Origin: Streptomyces alboflavus | Lineage (GTDB): Bacteria; Actinomycetota; Actinomycetes; Streptomycetales; Streptomycetaceae | Direction of reading: 5' to 3' | Length of the DNA stretch: 43,991 bases | Assembly: GCF_000716675.1 (NCBI RefSeq) | Contig: NZ_JNXT01000068.1 | Location: forward strand, 1 to 43,991 | Shown here: in pieces, positions 15,411-24,018 of the stretch | Layout: every line of letters starts with the position of its first letter | How positions within the stretch are numbered: position 1 is the first letter of the stretch | The notes under the pieces: generated by a model | Seen by the model: only the letters and a program-made list of their open reading frames with translations | Databases searched by the model: none | Told to the model about the DNA's origin: nothing | Program-made: the position numbers and the translations under genes

Positions 15411-16910
15411 ATGACTGCCGCAGACACGGAACGGGCGACCGTTCCCCCAGCTGAACGCATCACACATCGGTGGACGCTGCTCGCGGTGAGCGCCGCGCAG
15501 CTCCTCGTCGTCCTGGACGGGACGATCGTGAACATCGCGCTGCCGTCCGCGCAGAGCGCCCTCGACATGTCGGACGCGAGCCGCCAGTGGGCCATCACGG
15601 CGTACGCCCTCGCGTTCGGCGGACTGCTCCTGATCGGTGGCCGGATCAGCGGGGCGCTCGGACACCGCCGTACGTTCGTCGTCGGCCTGGCCGGATTCGC
15701 CGCCGCGTCGGCGCTGGGCGGGGCGGCGGTGAATCCGGGGATGCTGTTCGGGGCCCGCGCGCTGCAAGGCGTGTTCGCGGCGCTGCTCGCGCCCGCGGGG
15801 CTCTCGCTCCTGACGATCACGTTCACGGAGCCGCGGGCCCGGGGCCGGGCGTTCGGCGTCTTCGCGGCCGTCGGGGCGGCGGGCTCGGCGGTGGGCCTGG
15901 TGGCGGGCGGACTGCTCACGGAGTACGCGAGTTGGCGCTGGTGCCTGTATGTGAACGTGCCGCTCGCGCTGCTCGCCGTGGTCGGGGCGACGTTCGTGCC
16001 GAGGGACAGGGCCGCGGGCGGCGGACGGCTCGACGTGCCGGGCGCGCTGCTCAGCGCCGGGGGCTTCGCGGCGGTGGTGTACGCGTTCAACGAGGCGGAG
16101 CCGCGCGGGTGGGGCTCGGGACGGGTGCTCGCGCTGCTCGCCGTCGGCGTGGTGCTCCTCGGGGCGTTCGTCGCCGTGGAACTGCGGGCGCCGCGGCCGC
16201 TGTTGCCGCTCGGGATCCTGGTGCACCGGGCGCGGGCGGGGGCGTTCCTCGCGATCACGCTGCTGTTCGTCGCGATGTTCGGCTTCTACCTCTTCATGAG
16301 CTACTACACCCAGACGGTGCTCGGCTACTCGCCGGTGGAGGCCGGTCTGACGTTGATCGTGAACGCGCTCGCGGCGCTGGTCGGGGCGACGTTCATCGCG
16401 GGCAAGCTGCACGGCAGGGCGCGGCCGGTGGTCCTCGTCGTACCGGGTCTGCTCGCGGCCGCCGCCGGGATGTTCCTGCTGACCCGGCTCACCCCGGACA
16501 GCGGGCACGTCTTCTGGCTGTACCTGGTCCCGGCGCTCACCCTCACCGGCCTCGGCCTCGGCTGTGTCCTGCCGCCGACGGCGAGCCTGGCGACGGCCGG
16601 GATGCGGGGCCACGACATCGGCGCCGCGTCGGCCGCGTACAACGCCTCGCAGCAGTTGGGGGCGGCCCTCGGCACGGCCCTGCTCAACACGGTCGCGTCC
16701 AGCGCGGCCGGGGCGTACCTGGCGGACCACCGGGGCGCGACCCCGACGGCGGCCTCGGTGCACGGCTACACCGGCGCACTGCTCGTCGGCTTCGGGATCC
16801 TGGCGGGCGCGGCGTGCGTGGCGTGGGCGCTGCTCGGGGTGCGGGGCCGGGATCACGCCGCCTCGGCCAGCTCGCACCAGACGAACTTGCCCTCGCCGCC
16901 CGGGAGGTGA
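15411..16910 (+). CDS. DHA2-type (14-TM) MFS drug efflux pump
   Basis: 499 aa proton-driven exporter of the EmrB/QacA group. The family signature LLVVLDGTIVNIALPSAQ is in TM1, motif A reads GGRISGALGHRRTFV, and ARALQGVFAALLAPAGLSLL is in TM4. About 14 hydrophobic segments are seen. The ATG at 15411 is chosen because it gives the usual short N-terminus; an upstream in-frame start at 15240 would fall inside the promoter dyad. The last 19 codons overlap the 3' end of the opposite-strand HATPase gene and are not membrane-like. The substrate is unknown. Confidence 0.92.
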   Translation: MTAADTERATVPPAERITHRWTLLAVSAAQLLVVLDGTIVNIALPSAQSALDMSDASRQWAITAYALAFGGLLLIGGRISGALGHRRTFVVGLAGFAAASALGGAAVNPGMLFGARALQGVFAALLAPAGLSLLTITFTEPRARGRAFGVFAAVGAAGSAVGLVAGGLLTEYASWRWCLYVNVPLALLAVVGATFVPRDRAAGGGRLDVPGALLSAGGFAAVVYAFNEAEPRGWGSGRVLALLAVGVVLLGAFVAVELRAPRPLLPLGILVHRARAGAFLAITLLFVAMFGFYLFMSYYTQTVLGYSPVEAGLTLIVNALAALVGATFIAGKLHGRARPVVLVVPGLLAAAAGMFLLTRLTPDSGHVFWLYLVPALTLTGLGLGCVLPPTASLATAGMRGHDIGAASAAYNASQQLGAALGTALLNTVASSAAGAYLADHRGATPTAASVHGYTGALLVGFGILAGAACVAWALLGVRGRDHAASASSHQTNLPSPPGR

Positions 16911-17347
16911 GCGCCGCCCAGGTGATACCAGCCCCAGCCGTCGGCGCAGCCCTTGACCAGGGCGAGGCCGCGCCCCGCCTCCGCCAGGACCAGGTCCCTG
17001 GCCGGGGGCGCCGGGGGCTCGGGCGGGGTGGGGTCGGCGTCCCAGACCTCGATGCGGAGGATGCCGCAGGACCAGTGCAGGCGCAGGGCGGCGGGGCCCT
17101 TGGTGTGCGTCACGGCGTTGGCCACCAGCTCCGTCGCGACCAGTTCCGCCGAGTCGGCGAGGTGCGGGAGGCCGTGGGCGGCCAGGATCAGGCCGAGCGT
17201 ATGACGACAGACAGTGACGGCGCGGAGGTCGTTGGGGATGTGGAGGGTGTACTGCCAGGGGGCCCGGGAGGGGGTGCGGGGGGACCAGGAGGAGGGGGCG
17301 GTGCGGGTTTCGTCGAAGTCGTCGCCGGGGTCGCAGCTCTCGTTCAT
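16853..17347 (-). CDS. RsbW/AbaA-type HATPase regulatory protein
   Basis: 164 aa single-domain GHKL ATPase: N box SAELVATELVANAVTHT, G1 IEVWDADPTPPEPPAP and G2 EAGRGLALVKGCADGWGW, ending GEGKFVWCEL. Such proteins act as anti-sigma kinases or in WhiJ-type developmental modules. The ATG at 17347 has CGGAG 6 nt upstream. It is divergent from an HTH-DUF5753 gene, the usual partner of this family in Streptomyces; the third usual partner, a DUF397 protein, is not present here. Confidence 0.9.
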   Translation of the reverse strand: MNESCDPGDDFDETRTAPSSWSPRTPSRAPWQYTLHIPNDLRAVTVCRHTLGLILAAHGLPHLADSAELVATELVANAVTHTKGPAALRLHWSCGILRIEVWDADPTPPEPPAPPARDLVLAEAGRGLALVKGCADGWGWYHLGGAHLPGGEGKFVWCELAEAA

Positions 17348-17504
17348 GCGTAACTCCGTTGGTTCGTCGAGGAGTTGGAAGAGATCGACTCTCTCGGGGT
17401 GGTGGCGTGCCGGTGCCCGCTGTGGCGGGGCGACGCGGTGCACTTCCGGACCCGGGGTTGCTGGCGCTGGTCGCTGTGGGTGGTCGCTTCATCACTGAAG
17501 GTAG

Positions 17505-17520
17505 GGCAGTAATTTCTGCC
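17505..17520. promoter_or_regulatory. Inverted repeat between the HATPase and WhiJ-like genes
   Basis: GGCAG-TAATTT-CTGCC (17505-17520) lies in the 257-bp divergent promoter region, in an AT-richer patch. It could be the binding site of the adjacent HTH protein. Confidence 0.35.
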
Positions 17521-17604
17521 ACGGCAACACGTTCGCTAACCTGCCCCCCGAAAGAGGGGCGTCAACACGCCCTCGGGCGAACACTGTTGAGGGGCAGGTC
17601 GCGC

Positions 17605-18456
17605 ATGCCGCCGAGGAACCGGCCCACCGCACGGCAGGTCCGCCTCGGCGCGGAGCTGCGCAGGCTGCGGGACGCCGCCGGGATGACCGCCCGCGAGGTG
17701 GCGGAGCTCCTCGGTTCGACGTCGGCCCAGATGAGCCAGATGGAGGCGGGGATCGCGGGGGTGAGCGAGGCGCGGGTGCGCAGGCTGGCCGCCCACTACG
17801 CGTGCGGGGATTCCGGCCTGGTCGAGGGCCTCGTCGCGATGGCGACCGACCGCACCAAGGGCTGGTGGGAGGAGTACCGGGGCGTCTTACCGCCCGCCTT
17901 CCTCGACCTCGCGGAGCTGGAGCACCACGCCACCTTCCTGCACGTGACCGCCACGGCCCACGTCCCCGGCATCCTCCAGACCGAGGACTACGCCCGCGCC
18001 GTCTTCGCCTACCCCTCCCCCGAACTCCCCAGCGCCGAACTGGAGCCGCGGGTCGCCCACTGCCTGGGCCGCCGCGTGGCCGTGGAACGCCCCGGCGCGG
18101 TGCCCTACGAGGCCGTCCTGCACGAGTCCGTCCTGCGCACCCGCGTCGCCGACCGCCACGTCGCCCGCGCCCAGCTCGCCCGCATCCTGCGCCAGTCGGA
18201 ACGCCCCAACGTCACGGTCCGCGTCATCCCCTTCGACGTGGACGGCTTCGCCGGGGCCAACGCGGCGGCCCTCTACCTCGGCGGCCCCGTCCCCCCGCTG
18301 GACACGGCGAAGCGCGACGAGCCCCACGGCGGTCCCTTCCTGGACGCGGAGCCCCAACTGGCCCTCTTCCGGGCCCTCTTCCGGAAGGTCACGTCGGCGT
18401 CCCTCGACCCGGCGCGGTCGCGGGACTTCATCCATCGCCTGGCGAAGGAGCTGTGA
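17605..18456 (+). CDS. WhiJ-like HTH-XRE/DUF5753 regulator with a TTA codon
   Basis: 283 aa. An HTH-XRE domain covers residues 10-70 (LGAELRRLRDAAGMTAREVAELLGSTSAQMSQMEAG). DUF5753 follows (about 95-275: ELEHHATFLHVTATAHVPGILQTEDYARA, RQSERPNVTVRVIPF). WhiJ and its paralogues repress development genes together with small DUF397 proteins and RsbW-like partners. Codon 95 (17887-17889) is TTA, the only TTA codon I found in any gene of the window, so translation should need the bldA tRNA and be confined to late growth. The ATG at 17605 has GAGGGG and CAGG upstream. Confidence 0.9.
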   Translation: MPPRNRPTARQVRLGAELRRLRDAAGMTAREVAELLGSTSAQMSQMEAGIAGVSEARVRRLAAHYACGDSGLVEGLVAMATDRTKGWWEEYRGVLPPAFLDLAELEHHATFLHVTATAHVPGILQTEDYARAVFAYPSPELPSAELEPRVAHCLGRRVAVERPGAVPYEAVLHESVLRTRVADRHVARAQLARILRQSERPNVTVRVIPFDVDGFAGANAAALYLGGPVPPLDTAKRDEPHGGPFLDAEPQLALFRALFRKVTSASLDPARSRDFIHRLAKEL

Positions 18457-18514
18457 GCAGGCGCGACCACGCCTCTCGGGAGGATTGTCACAGCGGAGTG
18501 GTAGGAACGGGCCC

Positions 18515-18955
18515 ATGACCAGCATCCCCTGGACCCTGACCATCGACTGTGCCCGCCCCGGCGAACTCGCCCGCTTCTGGGCGCTCGCCCTCGGCTACGT
18601 GGAGAAGCCGCCGCCCGCCGGGTTCGCGAACTGGGAGGAGTGGTTGGAGCGGCACGGCGTGCCCGAGGAGGAGTGGGACGACGGGGCCTATCTGACCGAC
18701 CCGGACGGGCGGAGGCCTTCGATCTCCTTCCTCAAGGTCCCCGAGGACAAGGTCGCCAAGAACCGTGTCCACCTCGACCTGCGGGTGGGCGGTGGCCGCG
18801 AGACGCCCTGGGAGGTGCGGTGGCCGCTGGTCACGGCGGCGGTGGCGCGGCTCACCGCCGCCGGGGCGCGGGTCGTGGGTGAGCACGACCTGGACGGCAG
18901 GCCCGACCATGTGGTGATGGCCGACCCGGAGGGCAACGAGTTCTGCGTGGTGTAG
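18515..18955 (+). CDS. VOC/glyoxalase-like protein
   Basis: 146 aa. The pattern WTLTIDCARPGELARFWALALGY, a central region with GAYLTDPDG and PSISFLKVPEDKVAKNRVHLDL, and the end HVVMADPEGNEFCVV fits the glyoxalase-like subgroup of VOC. His and Glu near the ends of the modules could bind metal. It sits 58 bp after the WhiJ-like gene on the same strand. The ATG at 18515 is preceded by TAGGAA, which could be a Shine-Dalgarno or a leaderless -10. Confidence 0.88.
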   Translation: MTSIPWTLTIDCARPGELARFWALALGYVEKPPPAGFANWEEWLERHGVPEEEWDDGAYLTDPDGRRPSISFLKVPEDKVAKNRVHLDLRVGGGRETPWEVRWPLVTAAVARLTAAGARVVGEHDLDGRPDHVVMADPEGNEFCVV

Positions 18956-18973
18956 GGGCCGTGCGGCCCGCCG

Positions 18974-19843
18974 TCAGGCCGGCTCGCGGAGCAGGTCCAC
19001 CAGCTTGCTGAAGCTGTCCGACCCGTGGCCCGCCGCCGCGCCCTGGCGGAACGCGGCCAGGACCGCCTCCGGGAACGCCGTGTCCACGCCCGCGTCGGCG
19101 TTCGTGTGGACGACGTGCTCCATGCTCGCCACGCCCATCGAGATGCGGTCGACGTCGCCCGCGTGGTTCCCGGCGTCGATGCGGGGCGCGTAGAAGTCGA
19201 TGAACTGGCCCATGCCCGCGTAGTTCTCGGTCGCGTACGGGGCGATCTCGGAGGCGCTGATGCCGTGCGCGCCCGCGAGCGCGACCGCCTGCCAGTACGC
19301 GAGCATCGCGGGCCAGAAGATGACCATGTTCAGCTGGTACATGAGGGCGGCCACACCCGCGTCCTCGCCCCGGTGGTCGGTCTTGCCGGTGATGACCTCC
19401 AGGTCCGCGCGGAACTTCTCGTACGCCTCGCGCGGGCCGCTGTAGAACGTCGACATGTCCGGGCTGCCGATGCCCGGCGGCGGGGACAGGACGCCGCCCG
19501 TCAGATGCGTGCCGCCGAGTCCCTCCACCCAGCGGGCCGCCGCGCGCGCCTTCTCCGGCGTGTCCGAGCTGAGGTTCACCAGGACCCGGCCGGCGACGGC
19601 GTGCTCCGCGCCCGCGAACGCCGTGTACATCGCGTCGTAGTCGATCAGGCTGAGGATCACCAACTCGTTGGCGGCGAGGGCCTCTTCGGTGGTCTCCGCC
19701 GGCTTCGCGCCGCGCGCCACCAGGGCGTCGGCGCGGGACGGGGTGCGGTTCCAGACGGTGACCTCGTAGCCCCGGTCCAGATACGCGGTGGCCATCGCCT
19801 GGCCCATGGGGCCGAGCCCGATGACGGTGACGGATCGTGACAT
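18974..19843 (-). CDS. NADPH-dependent imine reductase-like oxidoreductase
   Basis: 289 aa of the 6-phosphogluconate/beta-hydroxyacid dehydrogenase-like superfamily, most like imine reductases. The Rossmann motif is VIGLGPMGQAMA (residues 7-18), with a cofactor loop WNRTPSRADAL consistent with NADPH. The VLSPPPGIGSPDMSTFYSG loop and a long C-terminal helical region are typical of IREDs. Tyr169 (in ALMYQLNM) is near the position where S-type enzymes have a catalytic Tyr, which needs alignment. GGAGG precedes the ATG. It is divergent from a TetR gene with two operators between them; the natural substrate is unknown. Confidence 0.85.
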   Translation of the reverse strand: MSRSVTVIGLGPMGQAMATAYLDRGYEVTVWNRTPSRADALVARGAKPAETTEEALAANELVILSLIDYDAMYTAFAGAEHAVAGRVLVNLSSDTPEKARAAARWVEGLGGTHLTGGVLSPPPGIGSPDMSTFYSGPREAYEKFRADLEVITGKTDHRGEDAGVAALMYQLNMVIFWPAMLAYWQAVALAGAHGISASEIAPYATENYAGMGQFIDFYAPRIDAGNHAGDVDRISMGVASMEHVVHTNADAGVDTAFPEAVLAAFRQGAAAGHGSDSFSKLVDLLREPA

Positions 19844-19872
19844 GAGTGCCTCCGGTGCGTACGTGAAGTGAC

Positions 19873-19888
19873 TAGAACGAGCGCTCTA
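19873..19888. promoter_or_regulatory. TetR operator copy 1
   Basis: TAGAACGAGCGCTCTA is an imperfect dyad with arms TAGA.CG and CG.TCTA. It lies 30 bp before the reductase gene and differs by one base from the second copy. Confidence 0.65.
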
Positions 19889-19917
19889 TCTAGCGCGTGA
19901 GAAACGTAGCACAGCTC

Positions 19918-19933
19918 TAGAACGAACGCTCTA
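19918..19933. promoter_or_regulatory. TetR operator copy 2
   Basis: TAGAACGAACGCTCTA is 45 bp from copy 1 in the same orientation. It covers the -35 region of the probable leaderless TetR promoter, so it would allow autorepression. Confidence 0.65.
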
Positions 19934-19946
19934 CTCAGAGGGTGGG

Positions 19947-19952
19947 TAGGGT
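19947..19952 (+). promoter_or_regulatory. -10 box of a probable leaderless promoter
   Basis: TAGGGT ends 6 nt before the ATG at 19959. Confidence 0.5.
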
Positions 19953-19958
19953 GGCGGG

Positions 19959-20543
19959 ATGAGTCAGAACAGCGCGCCCCCCAGCACGCGTGAGCGGATC
20001 GTCGTGGTCGCCGCGCGGCTCATCCAGCGGCAGGGCTACGTCGGCACCGGCATCAAGCAGATCGCCCAGGAGGCGCAGGCCACGCTCGGCTCCGTCTACC
20101 ACTTCTTCCCGGGCGGCAAGGCGGCCGTCGCCGTCGCCGCGATCAAGTACGGCGACGAGGAGTTCGCGGCCGTGCTGCGCGCCGCCATGGCCGCCGAGGC
20201 CGACCCCGGCGCCGCCGTCCAGGCCTGCGCCGTCGAACTCGCCGTCGGGCTGCGGGAGTCCGGCTGGACCGACGGCTGCCCCGTCACCGCCGCCGCCCTG
20301 GAGACCCTCGGCTCGGACTCGGAGATCCAGCGGGCGTGCGCACAGGCGCTGCTCGGCTGGGAGCGGATCGTCGAGGAGAAGCTGCTCGGCTCCGGCTTCG
20401 CCGCCGAGGACGCCCGCGAGGTGGCGACGACCGTCATCAGCGCCCTGGAGGGCGCCGAGGTGACGGCCCAGGTCGCCCGCAGCGAGGAGCCCTTGCGGGC
20501 GGTGGGGCGGCAGTTGGCGCGGCTGGTCGGGTCGTACGCCTGA
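19959..20543 (+). CDS. TetR-family repressor of the reductase gene
   Basis: 194 aa. The N-terminal HTH (ERIVVVAARLIQRQGYVGTGIKQIAQEAQATLGSVYHFFPGGKAAV) resembles the LmrA/YxaF branch of TetR proteins. The C-terminal domain carries GWTDGCPVTAAALETL, typical of that branch. It is divergent from the imine-reductase-like gene; two near-identical 16-bp operators in the 115-bp gap support control of both genes. The mRNA is probably leaderless. Confidence 0.92.
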   Translation: MSQNSAPPSTRERIVVVAARLIQRQGYVGTGIKQIAQEAQATLGSVYHFFPGGKAAVAVAAIKYGDEEFAAVLRAAMAAEADPGAAVQACAVELAVGLRESGWTDGCPVTAAALETLGSDSEIQRACAQALLGWERIVEEKLLGSGFAAEDAREVATTVISALEGAEVTAQVARSEEPLRAVGRQLARLVGSYA

Positions 20544-20583
20544 GGAGTGGTCGCCCGTGGGCGTGGGCGGGCGTCCGTGGACA

Positions 20584-20628
20584 TGAGTGAGGGCCCCGGA
20601 ACCGACCAGGTTCCGGGGCCCTCACTCA
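20584..20628. terminator. Bidirectional terminator between TetR and metG
   Basis: A perfect 19-bp stem (20584-20602 with 20610-20628) and a 7-nt loop. It lies 40 nt after the TetR stop and 22 nt after the metG stop on the other strand. Confidence 0.88.
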
Positions 20629-20650
20629 CGTACTCACATGCGGGAAGGAC

Positions 20651-22279
20651 TCACGCGTCCTTCTTCGGCTCCTCCAGACGCGGAAACAGCACCGCGCCCT
20701 TGGTGACGGTGGCTCCGGCCGGGAGCTGCCCCCACGTGCCCGCGTCCTGCACCCGCTGGTCGGCGAGCGCGCCGAGCGGGGCCTCGGCGCCGAGGGAGTC
20801 CCAGAGCTGCTGGGACGTCTCGGGCATGACCGGGTTGAGGAGCACGGCGACGGCGCGGAGCGACTCGGCGGCCGTGTAGAGGATGGACGCCAGGCGCGCC
20901 CTGCCCTCGGGCGAGTCGTCCTTGGCGACCTTCCACGGCTCCTGCTCCGTGATGTAGCCGTTGACCTGCTTCACGAAGTCGAAGACGGCGAGGATGCCGC
21001 CCTGGAAGTCCAGGTCGTCACCGACCTTCCGGTCGGCCTCCGTGACCGCCTCGGCCAGGCCGTCCCGGATCGCCTGCTCGGCCGCGCCGGGCGCCTCGTC
21101 GGCGGGCAGGGCGCCGCCGAAGTACTTGCCGACCATGGCGGCGACGCGGGACGCGAGGTTGCCGTAGTCGTTGGCCAGCTCGCTGGTGTAGCGGGCGGTG
21201 AAGTCCTCCCAGGAGAACGAGCCGTCCTGGCCGAAGGCGATGGCCCGCAGGAAGTACCAGCGGTAGGCGTCCACGCCGAAGTGGGACGTCAGGTCCTGCG
21301 GCTTGATGCCCGTCAGGTTCGACTTGGACATCTTCTCGCCGCCGACCATCAGCCAGCCGTTGGCGGCGACCTTGCCGGGCAGCGGCAGGCCCTGCGCCAT
21401 CAGCATCGCGGGCCAGATCACCGCGTGGAAGCGCAGGATGTCCTTGCCGACGAGGTGCACGTTCGCGGGGAAGGTGCCGTCGAACTTGGCCGGGTTCTCG
21501 TTGTACCCGACGGCCGTCGCGTAGTTCAGGAGCGCGTCGACCCAGACGTAGATGACGTGCTTGGGGTCCCACGGGACCGGGACGCCCCAGTCGAAGGTGG
21601 ACCGGGAGATCGAAAGGTCCTGAAGCCCCTGCTTGACGAAGTTCACGACCTCGTTGCGCGCCGACTCGGGCTGGATGAAGCCCGGGTTCGCCTCGTAGTG
21701 CGCGAGGAGCCGCTCCGTGTACTCGCTCAGCTTGAAGAAGTAGTTCTCCTCGCTGAGCAGCTCGACGGGCTTCTTGTGGATGGGGCAGAGCTTTTGCCCC
21801 GCGTACTCACCCTCGCCGTCGAGGAGCTCGCCCGGGAGCTTGTACTCCTCACAGCCGACGCAGTACGGCCCTTCGTAGCCACCCTTGTAGATCTCGCCCT
21901 TGTCGTAGAGATCCTGGACGAACTCCTGCACACGGTCCGTGTGCCGCTTCTCCGTCGTACGGATGAAGTCGTCGTTGGCGATGTTCAGGTGCTCCCAGAG
22001 GGGTCGCCAGGCCTCCTCCACGAGCTTGTCGCACCACTCCTGCGGGGAGACCCCGTTCGCCTCGGCCGTGCGCATGATCTTCTGACCGTGCTCGTCCGTG
22101 CCGGTGAGGTACCACACCTTCTCGCCGCGCTGACGGTGCCAGCGCGTGAGCACGTCGCCTGCGACGGTCGTGTAGGCGTGGCCCAGGTGAGGAGCGTCGT
22201 TGACGTAGTAAATGGGGGTCGAGACGTAGTACGACTGCACGTCGTTCGCCCCCTGCTTCTCGGATCCAGTGGCCGCCAT
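20651..22279 (-). CDS. metG: Methionyl-tRNA synthetase
   Basis: 542 aa class I synthetase that charges initiator and elongator tRNA-Met. The HIGH-type motif is PHLGHAYTT; the KMSKS loop is GGEKMSKSNLTGI. A zinc knuckle is seen as CVGCEEYKL and, 21 residues on, CPIHKK. No C-terminal tRNA-binding extension is present, as in other short actinobacterial MetRS. The ATG at 22279 is preferred; a 12-residue upstream extension lacks family support. It is 55 bp downstream of the vWA gene on the same strand and may be co-transcribed with it. Confidence 0.97.
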   Translation of the reverse strand: MAATGSEKQGANDVQSYYVSTPIYYVNDAPHLGHAYTTVAGDVLTRWHRQRGEKVWYLTGTDEHGQKIMRTAEANGVSPQEWCDKLVEEAWRPLWEHLNIANDDFIRTTEKRHTDRVQEFVQDLYDKGEIYKGGYEGPYCVGCEEYKLPGELLDGEGEYAGQKLCPIHKKPVELLSEENYFFKLSEYTERLLAHYEANPGFIQPESARNEVVNFVKQGLQDLSISRSTFDWGVPVPWDPKHVIYVWVDALLNYATAVGYNENPAKFDGTFPANVHLVGKDILRFHAVIWPAMLMAQGLPLPGKVAANGWLMVGGEKMSKSNLTGIKPQDLTSHFGVDAYRWYFLRAIAFGQDGSFSWEDFTARYTSELANDYGNLASRVAAMVGKYFGGALPADEAPGAAEQAIRDGLAEAVTEADRKVGDDLDFQGGILAVFDFVKQVNGYITEQEPWKVAKDDSPEGRARLASILYTAAESLRAVAVLLNPVMPETSQQLWDSLGAEAPLGALADQRVQDAGTWGQLPAGATVTKGAVLFPRLEEPKKDA

Positions 22280-22333
22280 GGTCGAAATCCTAACGGCCCA
22301 ATGAAGATCCACTCACATGGCTAAGGGGTCGCG

Positions 22334-23908
22334 CTACGGGCGCCACGACGCGAGGACGCCCTCGTACAGCTGCTTGTCGGTGAGTTCCCTCGGGTCGGGG
22401 CCCGTGAGGAAGTGCGCCGCGTTGTCCGCCTTGAGCTTGCGGAGGTAGTCGAAGGCCTTGGCGTCCTTGTCGCCGAAGGCGACGAACGAGAAGAACAGGG
22501 GGTGGCGGGCGGCGTCCGCCAGGGCCTGGCTGGCGGGGCCCTTGGTGTCCGGGGCGCCGTCGGTCTGGAAGATCACGAGGGCGGGTTCGCCGACGTGGTC
22601 CGACTTCTCGTAGTGCGCGACGACCTCCTCGATGGCGCGGTGGTAGCTGGTGCGGCCCATGCGGCCCGCGGCGGCGTGCAGCTCGTCCACGCGGTTCTCG
22701 TGGGCGTCGAGGGTGAGGTCGGCGGTGCCGTCGATGTCCGTCGAGAAGAAGACCAGGTGGACGGTGGCGCTGGGGTCAGTGTGGGCGGCGAGGGCCAGGG
22801 TCTGGTCGGCGAGGTTCTGGGCGGAGCCGTCCTTGTAGTACGGGCGCATGGAGCCGGAGCGGTCGAGGACCAGGTAGACCTGGGCCCGGGTGCCGGTCAG
22901 CTCGCGCTTGCGGAGGGCGGTGCCTGCGGCGCGGTACGCGGTGGTGAGGGTGGGGGCGGTTGCTTTGAGCTTGGCCGCAGTGAGGGCCGGCTGCGCCGGG
23001 GCCTTGGGGATGGGCTCGGGCTCGGCCTGGGCGGGGTTGGCGTCGACCTCGGCCGGGGTGGGGTCGGCCTGGGCCTCGGCCGGGACGGGGGTTTCCGGCT
23101 GCGCCGGGGTGGGGTCGGCGTCGGCCTCGGGCTCGACGGCGAGGGCCGGCTGCGCCGGGGCTGTGGGGGTGGGCTCGGCCTCGACCTGGGCTTCCGGCTG
23201 GGCCGGGGCAGGGGTTTCCGGCTGCGCCGGGAGGTCGTCCGAGGTGCCCTCAGTGTCGACGGCGCCGTCGGCCTGGGCTGTGCCCACCCTCCCCCAAGCT
23301 CTCGACTCCGCTCGAGCAGGGGGTGCCCCCATCGCCCTCTGGGCGGCCCAGCTGCCCACAGCAGGAGGCTGCTCGGCCGGGGCCGGGGTGGCCTCGGGGG
23401 CGGGGGTGGGGTCCGGGGCGGTTGCCGCGGGAGCACCCTGATGTTGGGAGTCACGGGTGGGTGGGTGGGAGTCTTCCGCCGCGGAGCGGCGGGCCGGGAC
23501 ACGCACCGACACGTTGTCGAAAGCCTCGGCCACCAACGCCTCGGCGGGCGACCGCCTGGCGACACCAGTCCGAGGCGCAGCCTCCGGCGTACCCTCCGCA
23601 GCGGTCCCCACCGCAGCAGCACCCGCCGCAGCAGTACCTGCCGTCGACGCGGACGCCGAGGTCGCCGCCGTGGCTTCCCCGGTCTCCGTCGAGGCCGACG
23701 TCGGCGCCGAGACCTCCTCGGGCTCCGCCGAGGCCGCCATCGAGCCGGAAGTCGAGGCCCGCTCGGAAACCGTGGAGGCCGTCGCCGGGGCCTCCCCGGG
23801 GTTCGTCGAGTCCGATGTCGATGCCGAGGCCGACTGCGAGTCGGACTCAGGAACCGTAGAGGAAGAAGACCGTCGGAAGACGGCTAGCAGACGTCCCAGA
23901 ATGCCCAT
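22334..23908 (-). CDS. TerF-like vWA-domain protein with long disordered N-terminus
   Basis: 524 aa. Residues 12-330 are low-complexity Ala/Pro/Glu/Thr-rich, probably disordered. The C-terminal vWA domain (about 335-520) has an intact MIDAS: D349-x-S-x-S in [15 protein letters not shown], the Thr in [11 protein letters not shown] and the Asp in [10 protein letters not shown]. The domain resembles the vWA of tellurite-resistance TerF proteins and would bind a divalent metal and a protein partner. No ter genes are nearby. About 16 residues (near 193-208) are encoded by a dispersed palindromic repeat. AAGGG precedes the ATG at 23908; an ATG at 23926 is also possible. Confidence 0.85.
   Translation of the reverse strand: MGILGRLLAVFRRSSSSTVPESDSQSASASTSDSTNPGEAPATASTVSERASTSGSMAASAEPEEVSAPTSASTETGEATAATSASASTAGTAAAGAAAVGTAAEGTPEAAPRTGVARRSPAEALVAEAFDNVSVRVPARRSAAEDSHPPTRDSQHQGAPAATAPDPTPAPEATPAPAEQPPAVGSWAAQRAMGAPPARAESRAWGRVGTAQADGAVDTEGTSDDLPAQPETPAPAQPEAQVEAEPTPTAPAQPALAVEPEADADPTPAQPETPVPAEAQADPTPAEVDANPAQAEPEPIPKAPAQPALTAAKLKATAPTLTTAYRAAGTALRKRELTGTRAQVYLVLDRSGSMRPYYKDGSAQNLADQTLALAAHTDPSATVHLVFFSTDIDGTADLTLDAHENRVDELHAAAGRMGRTSYHRAIEEVVAHYEKSDHVGEPALVIFQTDGAPDTKGPASQALADAARHPLFFSFVAFGDKDAKAFDYLRKLKADNAAHFLTGPDPRELTDKQLYEGVLASWRP
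23284..23331. repeat. Dispersed palindromic element inside the vWA gene
   Basis: CCTCCCCCAAGCTCTCGACT, CCGCTCGAGCAGGGGG and TGCCCCCAT occur in order. A second copy lies at 32527-32564 in the opposite orientation with a shorter loop. Here it is read in frame within the disordered part of the protein. Confidence 0.75.
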
Positions 23909-24018
23909 GTGCGCAACCCTTCGCATGACTTGTTCCCGGAGCCAGCCCCTGGCCATGAGGGACACGTAAGGTTAGCGGCCACCGCTCGGGGGGAGCAGCG
24001 GGGCCGGGCCTGACACGG

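Noticed and set aside
22334..23908. Tellurite-resistance (ter) cluster
   Set aside because: Only the vWA domain resembles TerF; no terB, terC, terD or terZ gene is in the window.
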